Notes: generated by a model from the sequence alone, not told the origin. Positions 15,801 to 25,420 are shown, counted from the stretch's first letter. The stretch is DNA of 31,608 bases from JBCCQH01 sp039024435 (GCA_039024435.1 JBCCQH010000097.1:1-31608), one strand, 5' to 3'. Program-made: numbers and translations.

Positions 15801-16898
15801 ATGAAGATTTCGCGCAAGCAAGTACTCGCTGCCCTGAGCAACGTGGACGATCCGGACCTGAAAAAGGACCTGGTGACGTTGAATATGATCCGCGATGTGG
15901 AAACCGATGGCTTGAAGGTTTCCTTCACGGTGATGCTGACCACGCCGGCGTGTCCATTGAAGGAGAAGATCCGGAAAGATTGCGAAGACGCGATTTACCA
16001 GTACGTCCATCCGGCGGCGGAAGTCAGCATTGAGATGAGTTCGAATGTTACCGGAATGAGCAAAACCGAGCGCCTGCGCAACGTCAAGAACATCATTGCG
16101 GTGGTTTCCGGCAAAGGGGGCGTGGGCAAGTCTACCATTGCCGCAAACCTGGCGGTAGCCCTAGAACGAACCGGTGCACGGGTAGCGCTCTGCGACGGAG
16201 ACATCTACGGGCCGAGTGTGCCGATCATGTTTGGACTGCAAGGGCAGCGACCTTACGTCCGCAAGGTCGAGGGACGGGACATGATGATTCCTTTTGAGCA
16301 GTATGGTGTCAAGGTAAACAGCATCGGATTTTTGGTGCCGGAGGAGCAAGCGATTGTTTGGCGGGGACCGATGGCTTCCAAGGCGATGCAACAGATCGTT
16401 TTTGATACCGATTGGGGAGAAATCGATTATTTTATTCTGGACATGCCGCCCGGAACCGGCGATTTGCACTTGACTCTGGTACAGCACCTTTCGGTTACTG
16501 GAGTGGTGGTGGTGACAACCCCGCAGAATGTCGCTCTGGCCGATGCCCGCAAGGGGGCGCAGATGTTTCGCACCCCCCAAATCCAGGTTCCCATATTGGG
16601 AATTGTTGAGAATATGGCGTACTTTGTTCCCGGCGATATGCCCGAAAAAAAGTACCACATTTTCGGCGAAGGCGGAGGAAAAAAGCTAGCCGATGAAGTA
16701 GGTACCCAATTGATCGGACAAATTCCTATCGTGGAGCAAGTCCGGGCACTGGGGGACGAAGGAAGGCCGCCGGCCATCGACGAAGAAAGCATCATCGGAC
16801 AAGCATTCGCTCAACTGGCCGCAGAAGTGGCTCGGCAGGTGGCCATCCGCAATTCGCACAATCCACCTACCGAAAAGGTTGGCATACTACATAAATAG
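15801..16898 (+). CDS. mrp: Mrp/ApbC iron-sulfur cluster carrier ATPase
   Basis: 365 residues. Mrp proteins are ParA-type ATPases that carry and deliver [4Fe-4S] clusters to target proteins in the cytosol. Residues 1-85 are a MIP18/DUF59 domain (DPDLKKDLVTLNMIRDV, TTPACPL). Residues about 95-350 are the P-loop domain with the deviant Walker A SGKGGVGKS (about 103-111), then CDGDIYGPS and LDMPPGTGD. The CxxC that bridges the cluster in E. coli and eukaryotic relatives is missing: the equivalent stretch (about 271-293) reads NMAYFVPGDMPEKKYHIFGE with no cysteine. ATG 15801 is chosen from the DUF59 boundary and the -7 element. It is followed six bp later by the NifU-like gene. Confidence 0.93.
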   Translation: MKISRKQVLAALSNVDDPDLKKDLVTLNMIRDVETDGLKVSFTVMLTTPACPLKEKIRKDCEDAIYQYVHPAAEVSIEMSSNVTGMSKTERLRNVKNIIAVVSGKGGVGKSTIAANLAVALERTGARVALCDGDIYGPSVPIMFGLQGQRPYVRKVEGRDMMIPFEQYGVKVNSIGFLVPEEQAIVWRGPMASKAMQQIVFDTDWGEIDYFILDMPPGTGDLHLTLVQHLSVTGVVVVTTPQNVALADARKGAQMFRTPQIQVPILGIVENMAYFVPGDMPEKKYHIFGEGGGKKLADEVGTQLIGQIPIVEQVRALGDEGRPPAIDEESIIGQAFAQLAAEVARQVAIRNSHNPPTEKVGILHK

Positions 16899-16904
16899 CA
16901 AGCA

Positions 16905-17150
16905 ATGGTAGTGGAAAATAACTTATTGGAACGTGTGGAGCAGGCGCTGGATTCGATTCGGCCCTACTTGAAATCAGACGGCGGTGACGTGCGCCTGCAC
17001 GACATTCGCGAAGACTTGGTCGTGGAAGTAGAATTGCTCGGAAACTGTGAGACTTGCAGCATGAGCAACATGACGATGAAAGCGGGCCTGGAGCAAGCGG
17101 TTAAGCGGGCCGCTCCCGAAATCGTCGAAGTTACCGCCATCAACATCTGA
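16905..17150 (+). CDS. NifU C-terminal domain (Nfu-type) iron-sulfur scaffold
   Basis: 81 residues, essentially a single NifU-C domain. It holds or transfers an Fe-S cluster as a dimer using the CxxC pair C48 and C51 (GNCETCSMSNMTMKAGLEQA), with the conserved N-terminal YLKSDGGDVRL. It lies six bp after mrp in the same operon, so the two probably work together in cluster delivery. The scaffold's intact CxxC may compensate for the missing CxxC in the Mrp partner (inference). Confidence 0.93.
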   Translation: MVVENNLLERVEQALDSIRPYLKSDGGDVRLHDIREDLVVEVELLGNCETCSMSNMTMKAGLEQAVKRAAPEIVEVTAINI

Positions 17151-17176
17151 TCGCACGATCACGGTACGCCTCAATT

Positions 17177-17211
17177 GTGGATCCAATGATCCACCCCGCC
17201 TCTAGTTTTTC
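17177..17211 (+). terminator. Weak terminator candidate after nifU
   Basis: A 7-bp perfect stem (GTGGATC / GATCCAC, CAAT loop) followed, after an 11-base gap, by TTTTT. The gap makes it weak; the T run is also a poor -7 candidate (TAGTTTTT) for the next gene. Confidence 0.3.
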
Positions 17212-17233
17212 CTCACTCAATTATTGAATCGAC

Positions 17234-17935
17234 ATGGACCTCAAGGAAGCTAAAATCATTGTGACCGGAGGCAGTTCCGGTATTGGCAAAGCGAGCGCGC
17301 AATTGCTGCGAGAAGCCGGGGCCACGGTACTCATTACTGGCCGCAATCTCGAGAAATTGACTGCGGTCGCCCAGGAAATCGGAGTCCTTCCGCTGCAACT
17401 GGAGATGACCGAATACGGGACGCTGAACGCGAAAGCGGAGGAAGCGGTGAAACTCCTCGGGGGTGTGGATGCCCTCATCAACAACGCTGGTCTGGGGGAA
17501 TTCGCGACCCTGGGCAATATCGAACTCGCCCACTTTGAGAAGGTATTTGGGGCCAATGTTTTTGGCCTGGCGCTATTTACGCAGGCCATTCTGCCGCATT
17601 TCATCGCCCAGGAGCGCGGTGATATTGTGAACATCGCTTCAACCGCCGCCCTGAATGGATTTGCCTACGGCACGGTGTATGCCGCATCAAAGTTTGCCCT
17701 GCGGGGCATGACCCAGTGCTGGCAAAAAGAACTCCGCAAGCACAACATCCGAGTCGTGCTGGTCAATCCCAGCGAAGTGCCCACCGCATTTGCCCAAGCC
17801 GACCGGACCGAGCGCCCGGATGAGCCTTCCAAGTTGACTTCCTTCGAGATAGCTCATACGATCCGGGCGGCGCTCAAGATGCATGGCCGGGGTTTCATCC
17901 CCGAGGTCACAGTCTGGGCGACCAATCCCAAGTAG
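17234..17935 (+). CDS. Short-chain dehydrogenase/reductase (SDR)
   Basis: 233 residues, classical SDR length, cytosolic. The Rossmann cofactor motif TGGSSGIG is at residues 11-18; an R at 37 in LITGRN suggests NADP(H). The structural NNAG motif is at 83-86 and the catalytic triad is S136, Y149, K153 (YAASK). The C-terminal region (VNPSEVPTAFAQADRTERPD) resembles the 3-oxoacyl-ACP reductase/FabG-like branch, but the substrate cannot be read. It follows the Fe-S pair by 83 bp, likely as a separate unit. Confidence 0.92.
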   Translation: MDLKEAKIIVTGGSSGIGKASAQLLREAGATVLITGRNLEKLTAVAQEIGVLPLQLEMTEYGTLNAKAEEAVKLLGGVDALINNAGLGEFATLGNIELAHFEKVFGANVFGLALFTQAILPHFIAQERGDIVNIASTAALNGFAYGTVYAASKFALRGMTQCWQKELRKHNIRVVLVNPSEVPTAFAQADRTERPDEPSKLTSFEIAHTIRAALKMHGRGFIPEVTVWATNPK

Positions 17936-18042
17936 CGTTTTCCGGGAGCCGCGAAATGGCGCCCGTTGGGGAGCGTCCAAACCTGACCCGGTCAGAGAGA
18001 CCCCAACCGATTCCCCGGCCCAATTCAGCTTATCTTTTTCCC

Positions 18043-18612
18043 ATGCTTGACTACTTTCATCGGGAGTTTGTCCCGACTTCCTGCACTGCGGTACCGGGCA
18101 GTGCGCTCGACCGTGCGCAGGGCCATTTACCGGACGAATTGCAGGATTTGTGGCGCCTTCAGGGCTGGTGCAGCTACGACGAAGGCCGTTTGGTCCTGGT
18201 GGATCCGGCGGAATTCACGGATGTACTTGCCGATTGGGGAGTCAGTGGACTGGAAGGCGGCCACGTATTTGCGAGCAACGCCTTTGGGGACCTGTTCCTG
18301 TGGGGCAACGGGACTACTTGGTACCTCGACATCATCCACAGCCAGCTTCACCGGCTCGGCATCGGGATGCTGGAATTCCTGGAAGGGTTTCTTTGTGACG
18401 GGCAAATGCAACAAACTGTGCTCCGGAATCAGCTATTCCTCAAGGCCCACGCCCAACTGGGCCCCTTGCCGGACGACACGGTGTACACCTTTGTGCCCTT
18501 GCCCGCCTTGGGCGGCCCGGGAACAGTGGATTCCCTAAAAACTGGAAAAATACACGAGTACCTCTACCTCTGCGCCCAGGTGGTGGCCGGTGCTCTGGAA
18601 GTATTGGAATAG
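18043..18612 (+). CDS. GAD-like/Tdi1-type immunity-like protein
   Basis: 189 residues, cytosolic. The N-terminal part has the GAD-like pattern (LPDELQDLWRLQGWCSYDEG, then VDPAEFTDVLADWG). The middle has FGDLFLWGNGTTWYLDIIHS, and the C-terminus GPLPDDTVYTFVPLPALGGP with HEYLYLCAQVV. This GAD-like plus Tdi1-C (DUF1851) arrangement is found in immunity proteins against DNase effectors of the type VI system, as in Agrobacterium, and in many orphan copies. No toxin gene is next to it, so immunity is only a family-based guess. ATG 18043 is chosen because a -7-like TATCTTTT at 18031-18038 lies just ahead, implying an extremely short leader. The 3' end is five bp from the convergent gene. Confidence 0.72.
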   Translation: MLDYFHREFVPTSCTAVPGSALDRAQGHLPDELQDLWRLQGWCSYDEGRLVLVDPAEFTDVLADWGVSGLEGGHVFASNAFGDLFLWGNGTTWYLDIIHSQLHRLGIGMLEFLEGFLCDGQMQQTVLRNQLFLKAHAQLGPLPDDTVYTFVPLPALGGPGTVDSLKTGKIHEYLYLCAQVVAGALEVLE

Positions 18613-18617
18613 CGCCG

Positions 18618-19808
18618 TCAATCCATGCTCTGGAATCGGTAGAGCATGAAGCGCGCGATCATCAATAGCACCAAGGGGTACATAGCCGGGTGAAAATACT
18701 GGGGGAGAAAAAAGCTCACCAGGAGAAAGACAATGTAGTAAAGGCCAAACCAAGTGGCGTAGCGCATCGCAATCCACCGCTCCAATTTTCGGAACCAAAT
18801 CAGCCCCGCAAATAGCAAATGGGTGGGAATCAACCAGAGGATGTTCAGGTTGTTGTAGGTCGCGTCGTGGTCTGTCCCGAACCAAAACAACAGCACCACA
18901 ACCCCTAGAAAACCGATGAGAAAGAAGAGCAGGCTGTCAAATAGCCGGAAGATCCGTTTGCGGCCAAATGTCGTGACCGTCAGCAAGACTCCCACCCCAA
19001 AGATGATCCACATCAGGAGTAATGGCCGGAAAGCGGGCGGCGTCAGCGCAAATCCCGCTCCCGGATCAAAGAGCACGACTTCCCGTTTGACCAAGGGCTG
19101 CCAGTTGCCGTTGCGATCAACCTCACCCGCCCGCAAGCCCTCGAAGAGGTAGTCCGGCAGAAACATCGCGCTCAGTTGGGTCGCCGGTTTGTCCGCCGGC
19201 AGTCCCAAGCAGAGGTCGACCCCAAAGCTGGCCCAGGGTTCCACCGCAAAGTAGACATGGATCATGTCCCGCAAAGTGCCGAGCGTGTCCTCGGTCGCCG
19301 GGCGGAAACGCAGATTGTCGCCCAATACTTCCAGCAGCACGTCCCGCTCCCGGGTCGCGCAATTGTCGTAGAAAAAATCGTACTGGTAGTACTTATTGTC
19401 GTCGAGCCGGTTGGTGTTGAGGTAGTCGTAGACCGCTTGTTTCTCGGCAGTTTTCAGATCGAGGACCTGTTCCTTGACGATCCGATTTTGTTTCTGGTAT
19501 TCGACCAGGAAGCGATTGAACGCATAGCTGTTGAGGAAATACCGCAATTTGCCGCGGAGGAACTGGGGGACGTAATCGGGACCGTATTCAAACGTGCCGT
19601 AGTTGTACACCCAATCCAGCCGCAATTGTGGGTCGCGCACCCGGAAGGCACTGTGGCCGAAGATCTCGTAAATCAAGTTTCCCGGCCCGCAGGTGATTAC
19701 ACTGACCTCGGCGGTCTCCGTGAGGGTGGGCGGCAGGATGACCCTTTGGCCCGAAGCAAGTAGCGGAAAGGCGAAACAGATCAGCAGGGCAAACCGGTAA
19801 GTGCGCAT
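18618..19808 (-). CDS. DUF4105 membrane protein, candidate lipoprotein N-acyltransferase Lnb
   Basis: 396 residues. A signal peptide (RFALLICFAFPLLASG) is followed by a periplasmic domain with the DUF4105 signature CGPGNLIYEIFGHSAFRV (C40, H52) and a second conserved cysteine in YDFFYDNCATRERD (C150). Residues about 265-390 contain roughly five membrane segments (LLLMWIIFGVGVLLTVTTF and others). The Bacteroides DUF4105 member Lnb was recently reported to add the third acyl chain to lipoproteins, with a Cys/His catalytic pair; H52 and C150 would fit that role, which is an inference here. An upstream TTG (19817) is in frame but ATG 19808 gives a clean signal peptide. It is convergent with the GAD-like gene (five bp gap). 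Confidence 0.82.
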   Translation of the reverse strand: MRTYRFALLICFAFPLLASGQRVILPPTLTETAEVSVITCGPGNLIYEIFGHSAFRVRDPQLRLDWVYNYGTFEYGPDYVPQFLRGKLRYFLNSYAFNRFLVEYQKQNRIVKEQVLDLKTAEKQAVYDYLNTNRLDDNKYYQYDFFYDNCATRERDVLLEVLGDNLRFRPATEDTLGTLRDMIHVYFAVEPWASFGVDLCLGLPADKPATQLSAMFLPDYLFEGLRAGEVDRNGNWQPLVKREVVLFDPGAGFALTPPAFRPLLLMWIIFGVGVLLTVTTFGRKRIFRLFDSLLFFLIGFLGVVVLLFWFGTDHDATYNNLNILWLIPTHLLFAGLIWFRKLERWIAMRYATWFGLYYIVFLLVSFFLPQYFHPAMYPLVLLMIARFMLYRFQSMD

Positions 19809-20446
19809 GGAGCGCAAGATAAGGGTCGCAACGGAGAAAAACTGCTTTAGTTGTACTTAATCTGATCGAACCGGGTGCGAGCGAGTGCCCAAGGATTTGT
19901 CCGGCGGTAAATCGAGGCCCCAAATAAGGCCGGTACGCGACTGGATTTCCGACTTGTCGATTGTTCGGGGGATTTATTTCGGTTCGGCGCTGGGAAGCTC
20001 GCGTTCCCGGGAGCCGCTACGGAGATGGATTCAGGATTGGAGGCAACGGAGGACGGGAGAGAAGTTGCCAATCCAGGTCCGCGCGCGTTTTTTTTTTCGG
20101 AAACGCCGTCGCGGGGGCGTTGCCAACCGGCGTCGGCGTGGGCAGCCGGCCGTGAAATGCGGCCCGGATGCCGGCTATCCCGCCCCCAAAATCGAATCAA
20201 GTCGAATCTGTCATTTGGTAATCCCCGGGACGCTTCCCCAAAAATCCCCCGGGAGAAGTCCACCGAAAAATCCGCTTCAATTGACCCATAATCCACCCCT
20301 CCGATCTTTCTGAGTTCGAAAAATTGCCCGTTCGCGATAAAATTGTCGTCCAGACAAAATCCTGCCTTGACATTGTCGCTCACATTGACGAAAATTGTAT
20401 GCATGCATACTAAAGTGCTCGGCATGCCGCATAATAATATCTGCTC
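19809..20446. other. 638-bp intergenic region with hairpin-forming sequence
   Basis: No supported gene. From about 19990 to 20160 several inverted repeats follow one another (GGGAA/TTCCC, GGCAAC/GTTGCC, AACGCC/GGCGTT, GCCGG/CCGGC), with a run of ten T at 20088-20097. The pattern is that of an intergenic palindromic repeat rather than coding DNA. The last 80 bp hold the upstream region of the MarR-fad operon. Confidence 0.5.
20397..20410. promoter_or_regulatory. Perfect palindrome, candidate MarR operator
   Basis: GTATGCATGCATAC is a perfect 14-bp palindrome ending 36 bp before the MarR start codon. MarR dimers bind palindromes of about this size near their own promoter. TTGACA (20367-20372) and TTGACG (20385-20390) just upstream could be -35/-33 elements, so a bound regulator would block transcription. 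That the regulator binds here is inference. Confidence 0.5.
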
Positions 20447-20944
20447 ATGGCTCTAAAAACGGATGATTTGCGAGTAGACACAGTTCTCACCAAGGAAGAT
20501 ATCGGGTTTGATATCAAAGTGAGCTGGCTCGCAATTGCCCGGATGTTCAGCACCCTGGCCCTGGAGTACGGCATCACGGTGACCGCCGGATTTGCCCTGC
20601 TCAACATCAGTCAGGAGACTGGCACCCCTGCTACCAAAATTGCACCTCTGCTCGGAATGGAACCGCGCAGCCTCACCCGACTCATCAAAAAGATGGAACT
20701 CGAGGGTTTGGTCCGCCGCGAACCCGATCCCGATGACAAGCGCTCCGTGCTCATTCGGCTTACCGATTTGGGCAAGGAAAAGAAAAAGATTGCCAAAGCG
20801 CACGTGGAATCTTTTAACGTGAAAGTGCGCGAATCGGTCTCCCAGAAAGACCTGCGAATGTTTTTTGATATTCTAGAGAAAATCAACTGGGTCACCATGA
20901 CCCATACGTTTAACGGAAAGACTAACGTAAGCATCGAAAAATGA
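20447..20944 (+). CDS. MarR-family transcriptional regulator of the fad operon
   Basis: 165 residues, cytosolic. The winged-helix core is at about 58-115: TPATKIAPLLGMEPRSLTRLIKKM is the helix-turn-helix and LVRREPDPDDKRSVLIRLTD the wing with the family D-x-R motif. The first 30 residues and last helices serve dimerisation. MarR regulators usually repress and release DNA on binding a small ligand; ahead of beta-oxidation genes, an acyl-CoA or fatty acid is a plausible inducer (inference). The last four bases overlap the fadN start (ATGA), giving translational coupling. The palindrome at 20397 is the likely operator. Confidence 0.9.
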   Translation: MALKTDDLRVDTVLTKEDIGFDIKVSWLAIARMFSTLALEYGITVTAGFALLNISQETGTPATKIAPLLGMEPRSLTRLIKKMELEGLVRREPDPDDKRSVLIRLTDLGKEKKKIAKAHVESFNVKVRESVSQKDLRMFFDILEKINWVTMTHTFNGKTNVSIEK

Positions 20945-23334
20945 AAAGAACGATTAAAAAAGTGGCCGTACTCGGTAGCGGCATCATGGGGTCGGGCATC
21001 GCCTGCCATTTCGCCAACATTGGCGTGCCCGTGGTTCTGCTCGATATCGTGCCCTTTGACCTTACGGAGGAAGAAAAAGACAATCCCGCCGCCCGAAATC
21101 GCATCGTCAACGGCGCCCTGAAAAAGGCTGTAAAAGCCAAGCTCAATCCGCTCTACCACAAATCTTTTGTGAACCGGATCGAGACGGGCAACTTTGACGA
21201 CGATCTCGATAAAATCAAAGACTGTGACCTGATCCTCGAAGCCATCATCGAGCGCCTCGACATCAAACAGTCGCTCTTCGAGCGGGTCGAGCAGTACCGC
21301 AAGCCCGGTAGCATCGTCGCTTCCAATACCTCGGGCATCCCGATTCACATGATGACCGATGGCCGTTCCGAGGACTTCAATCAGCACTTTCTCGGTCTGC
21401 ACTTCTTCAATCCACCGCGTTATCTGCGCCTCCTCGAAGTGATCCCCACCGAACTGACCGACCCAGAGATCACTTCTTTCATGATGCATTACGGCGATTT
21501 GTTCCTGGGCAAGCGCACGGTAGAATGCAAGGACACCCCGGCGTTCATCGCCAACCGCGTCGGCATTTACGCCTTGCTCAAGGTGCTGGATGAAGTCAAA
21601 AAGCTCGGCCTCACCGTCGAAGAAACCGATAAACTCACCGGTCCTGCGTCCGGGAAACCCAAGACTGGGACCTTCCGCCTGAGCGACCTCGTGGGGGCCG
21701 ATACCACCCTGAAAGTCAAGCAGGGCATGGCGGCCAATCTCCCCAACGACGAGTCCAATGCCCTTTTCGTCGAGCCCTCGGCGATCGAAGCGACCGTCGA
21801 AAAAGGCTGGTTTGGCGACAAGACCAAGCAGGGGTTCTACAAAAAGACCAACGAACGGGACGAGAAAGGGCGCAAAAAAATCCTTTCCCTCGATCTGGAT
21901 ACTTTGGAATACCGCGATAAGCTGCCGGTCAAGCTGGCCTCGCTGGCTGCAGTCAAAATGATCGATGAACTGCCCGAGCGCCTCAAAGTGCTCTATGCCT
22001 TTGACGACAAAGGGGGCGAATTGATCCGGAATACCTCCCAAGCTATTTTTGCCTACGTTTCCAACCGCATCCCGGAAATCGCCGATGATCTCTACCAGAT
22101 TGACGACGCGGTCAAGGCCGGATTTGCCTGGGATTTGGGCGCGTTTGAGCAAAGTGACATCATCGGGGTACAAAAACTCTACGACGATGCCACTGCCGCC
22201 GGCTACCAAGTCGCCGATTGGGTCAAAGAAATGCTGGCTGCCGGTCACACTACCTTCTACAAGGTCGAAGGCGGCAACCGCCTCTTCTACGATATCCCGA
22301 CCAAGAGCTACAAGGTTATTCCCGGTACCGAAGAACTCATCTTCCTGGATTACCTGCGCGACACCAATGTCGTTTGGAAAAACACCGGTTCTTCCCTTTT
22401 CGATCTGGGCGACGGCGTCCTGGGATTTGAATTCCAAACGAAAATGAACTCCATCGGGGGCGAAGTCCTCGAAGGATTGAACTCCGCCATTCAAAAGGCC
22501 GAAGACGAAGGCTGGAAGGGCCTCGTTGTCGGCAACAACGGGCCAAACTTTTCCGCTGGTGCCAACCTCGCCCTTATGCTGGGCCTCGCCGTGGAGCAGG
22601 AGTGGGACGAACTGGACTACGCCATCCGCGCTTTTCAGCAGTCGGTGGCCCGGATTCGCTTCTCGAGCATCCCGGTGGTGGTCGCGCCGCACGGATTGAC
22701 CCTGGGCGGTGGTTGCGAAATGACCATGCACGGTGATCAAGTCGTGGCGGCCGCGGAAACCTACATCGGGTTGGTGGAAGTCGGCGTGGGCCTGGTGCCC
22801 GCCGGGGGGGGCACCAAGGAACTGACCCTGCGTTTCTCGGACGCCTTTGAAGCGGGCGACGTGGAATTGAACGCCCTGCAAAACCGCCTCATGACGATTG
22901 CCCAAGCCAAAGTCGCCACCTCCGGACCGGAAGCGATTGACTTCGGCCTGATCAAGTCGGGCAGTGTGATCAGCGTGAACCTGGACCGCCGCCTCAAAGA
23001 TGCGAAGACGGAAGTACTCCGCCTCTGGAACGAAGGGTACGTGGAGCCGGTGCCGCGGGAGGATGTCAACGTATTGGGCCAAACCGGCCTGGGTATGGTG
23101 TACAGTGGGATTTATGCGATGTACGCTGCTGATTGGATTTCCGAGCACGACATGAAGGTCGCCAAAAAGGTGTCCTGGATCATGTGTGGCGGCGACCTGA
23201 CCGGACGCCAAAAAGTCAGTGAGCAGTACCTCCTCGATCTGGAGCGGGAAGCTTTCCTGAGCCTGTTGGGTGAGCAAAAGACGCTCCAACGCATGGAACA
23301 TACGCTGAAAACCGGCAAGCCGCTCCGCAACTGA
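20941..23334 (+). CDS. fadN: 3-hydroxyacyl-CoA dehydrogenase / enoyl-CoA hydratase (FadN type)
   Basis: 797 residues. It carries two beta-oxidation steps: hydration of enoyl-CoA and NAD-dependent oxidation of 3-hydroxyacyl-CoA. The order is dehydrogenase first, as in Bacillus FadN, opposite to E. coli FadB. The NAD motif is G12-S-G14-I-M-G17 (AVLGSGIMGSGIACHF), with HFLGLHFFNPPRYLRLLEVI in the dehydrogenase core. The hydratase part is at about 490-700, with oxyanion-hole segments GNNGPNFSAGANLALML and HGLTLGGGCEMTMHGD and an EVGVGLVPAGGG motif with the expected catalytic glutamate. Length and order match FadN. It overlaps the MarR stop by four bases and is followed after 14 bp by the amidase gene. 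Confidence 0.95.
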   Translation: MKRTIKKVAVLGSGIMGSGIACHFANIGVPVVLLDIVPFDLTEEEKDNPAARNRIVNGALKKAVKAKLNPLYHKSFVNRIETGNFDDDLDKIKDCDLILEAIIERLDIKQSLFERVEQYRKPGSIVASNTSGIPIHMMTDGRSEDFNQHFLGLHFFNPPRYLRLLEVIPTELTDPEITSFMMHYGDLFLGKRTVECKDTPAFIANRVGIYALLKVLDEVKKLGLTVEETDKLTGPASGKPKTGTFRLSDLVGADTTLKVKQGMAANLPNDESNALFVEPSAIEATVEKGWFGDKTKQGFYKKTNERDEKGRKKILSLDLDTLEYRDKLPVKLASLAAVKMIDELPERLKVLYAFDDKGGELIRNTSQAIFAYVSNRIPEIADDLYQIDDAVKAGFAWDLGAFEQSDIIGVQKLYDDATAAGYQVADWVKEMLAAGHTTFYKVEGGNRLFYDIPTKSYKVIPGTEELIFLDYLRDTNVVWKNTGSSLFDLGDGVLGFEFQTKMNSIGGEVLEGLNSAIQKAEDEGWKGLVVGNNGPNFSAGANLALMLGLAVEQEWDELDYAIRAFQQSVARIRFSSIPVVVAPHGLTLGGGCEMTMHGDQVVAAAETYIGLVEVGVGLVPAGGGTKELTLRFSDAFEAGDVELNALQNRLMTIAQAKVATSGPEAIDFGLIKSGSVISVNLDRRLKDAKTEVLRLWNEGYVEPVPREDVNVLGQTGLGMVYSGIYAMYAADWISEHDMKVAKKVSWIMCGGDLTGRQKVSEQYLLDLEREAFLSLLGEQKTLQRMEHTLKTGKPLRN

Positions 23335-23348
23335 TTTAACCCCGGGCC

Positions 23349-24224
23349 ATGGGCAATTTCTTCCGCGCAATCAGAAACATCCTTCGCTACATCTTCGGAA
23401 GTGGTCCCGATGTTTTGCTGCCGGGAGAAGCCCAGGATGGGGCGGATGTTTCGGAAGCGATGGCGGTCATTGAGGTGACGGCGGAGGTGATCGAAGCGGA
23501 TCGCCGCGCCGCCCCCGCAGCAAGCACCGCTCCGGAACCGGTTGCCCCGGCCGGGACGTCGATTGAACTGCCGGAGGTGCGTACTCCCCGCTATCTCTGG
23601 TGCATCGACAACGGGCACGGAGCGGGAACCGCCGGAAAACGTTCACCGAAATTTCCCAATGGCGACCAGCTCTTTGAATACGAACTTACGCGTGACATCT
23701 TCGCACGCATGAAAGTGGGCCTCGATGCCCTGGGAATTGCCTACCAGGAGATCTGCCCCGAAGTGGAAGGTGATGTCAAGTTGAGCACGCGCGTGGAGCG
23801 CGCCCACCAACTCGACTCGGCCTACCCCAAGTTCTTCCTTTCCCTCCACGCCAACGCCTTCGGCAACGGCTCCGAGTGGAACAACGTCTCCGGGATCGAA
23901 ACCTGGTACTACCAAGGAAGCACCTCGGGAGTGCGCCTCGCCTCCGCCTTTCAACGTGCGCTGGTCACCACCTTGGGCTGGAACGACCGGGCCATTCGCC
24001 ACCATGTAGACCCAGCCAAGGCCTTCTACATTCTGCGCAAAACCCGCATGCCGGCGGTGCTGACCGAAACCGGTTTCTACACCAACCGGGAAGAATGTAC
24101 CCGCTTGCTCGATCCCGCTGTGCGCCAATCAATCGCCCAGGCCCACATTGATGCCATTCGTCAGATTGAAGACGAAGGTATTTCGAACATTGAAATATAT
24201 TCGAGAATATTCCAAATAGGATAA
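23349..24224 (+). CDS. N-acetylmuramoyl-L-alanine amidase (Amidase_3) inside the fad operon
   Basis: 291 residues. This enzyme type cuts the bond between N-acetylmuramic acid and L-alanine in peptidoglycan using zinc. The ligands are H90 (CIDNGHGAGTAGKRSP), E110 (DQLFEYELTRD) and H167 (FFLSLHANAFG), with catalytic E240 (AVLTETGFYTN), so it looks active. There is no Sec signal peptide. Instead the first 16 residues (MGNFFRAIRNILRYIF) form an amphipathic basic/aromatic helix that could lie on a membrane, followed by an Ala/Pro/Glu-rich linker to about residue 78. It lies 14 bp after fadN and 10 bp before fadA, all in one direction. Lack of a secretion signal resembles phage endolysin-like amidases. 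Location and link to beta-oxidation are unexplained. Confidence 0.9.
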   Translation: MGNFFRAIRNILRYIFGSGPDVLLPGEAQDGADVSEAMAVIEVTAEVIEADRRAAPAASTAPEPVAPAGTSIELPEVRTPRYLWCIDNGHGAGTAGKRSPKFPNGDQLFEYELTRDIFARMKVGLDALGIAYQEICPEVEGDVKLSTRVERAHQLDSAYPKFFLSLHANAFGNGSEWNNVSGIETWYYQGSTSGVRLASAFQRALVTTLGWNDRAIRHHVDPAKAFYILRKTRMPAVLTETGFYTNREECTRLLDPAVRQSIAQAHIDAIRQIEDEGISNIEIYSRIFQIG

Positions 24225-24234
24225 GATAACAATC

Positions 24235-25407
<1,173 letters not shown>

Positions 25408-25420
25408 AATCGAAGAGGGG

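Noticed and set aside
19847..20425. 192-codon minus-strand open frame in the spacer before marR
   Set aside because: Its translation has no recognisable domain, crosses hairpin-rich DNA and a homopolymer, and lacks a promoter; treated as non-coding.
20611..23370. 919-codon minus-strand open frame
   Set aside because: Antisense to marR and fadN; arises from the GC-rich codon pattern and has no recognisable domain.
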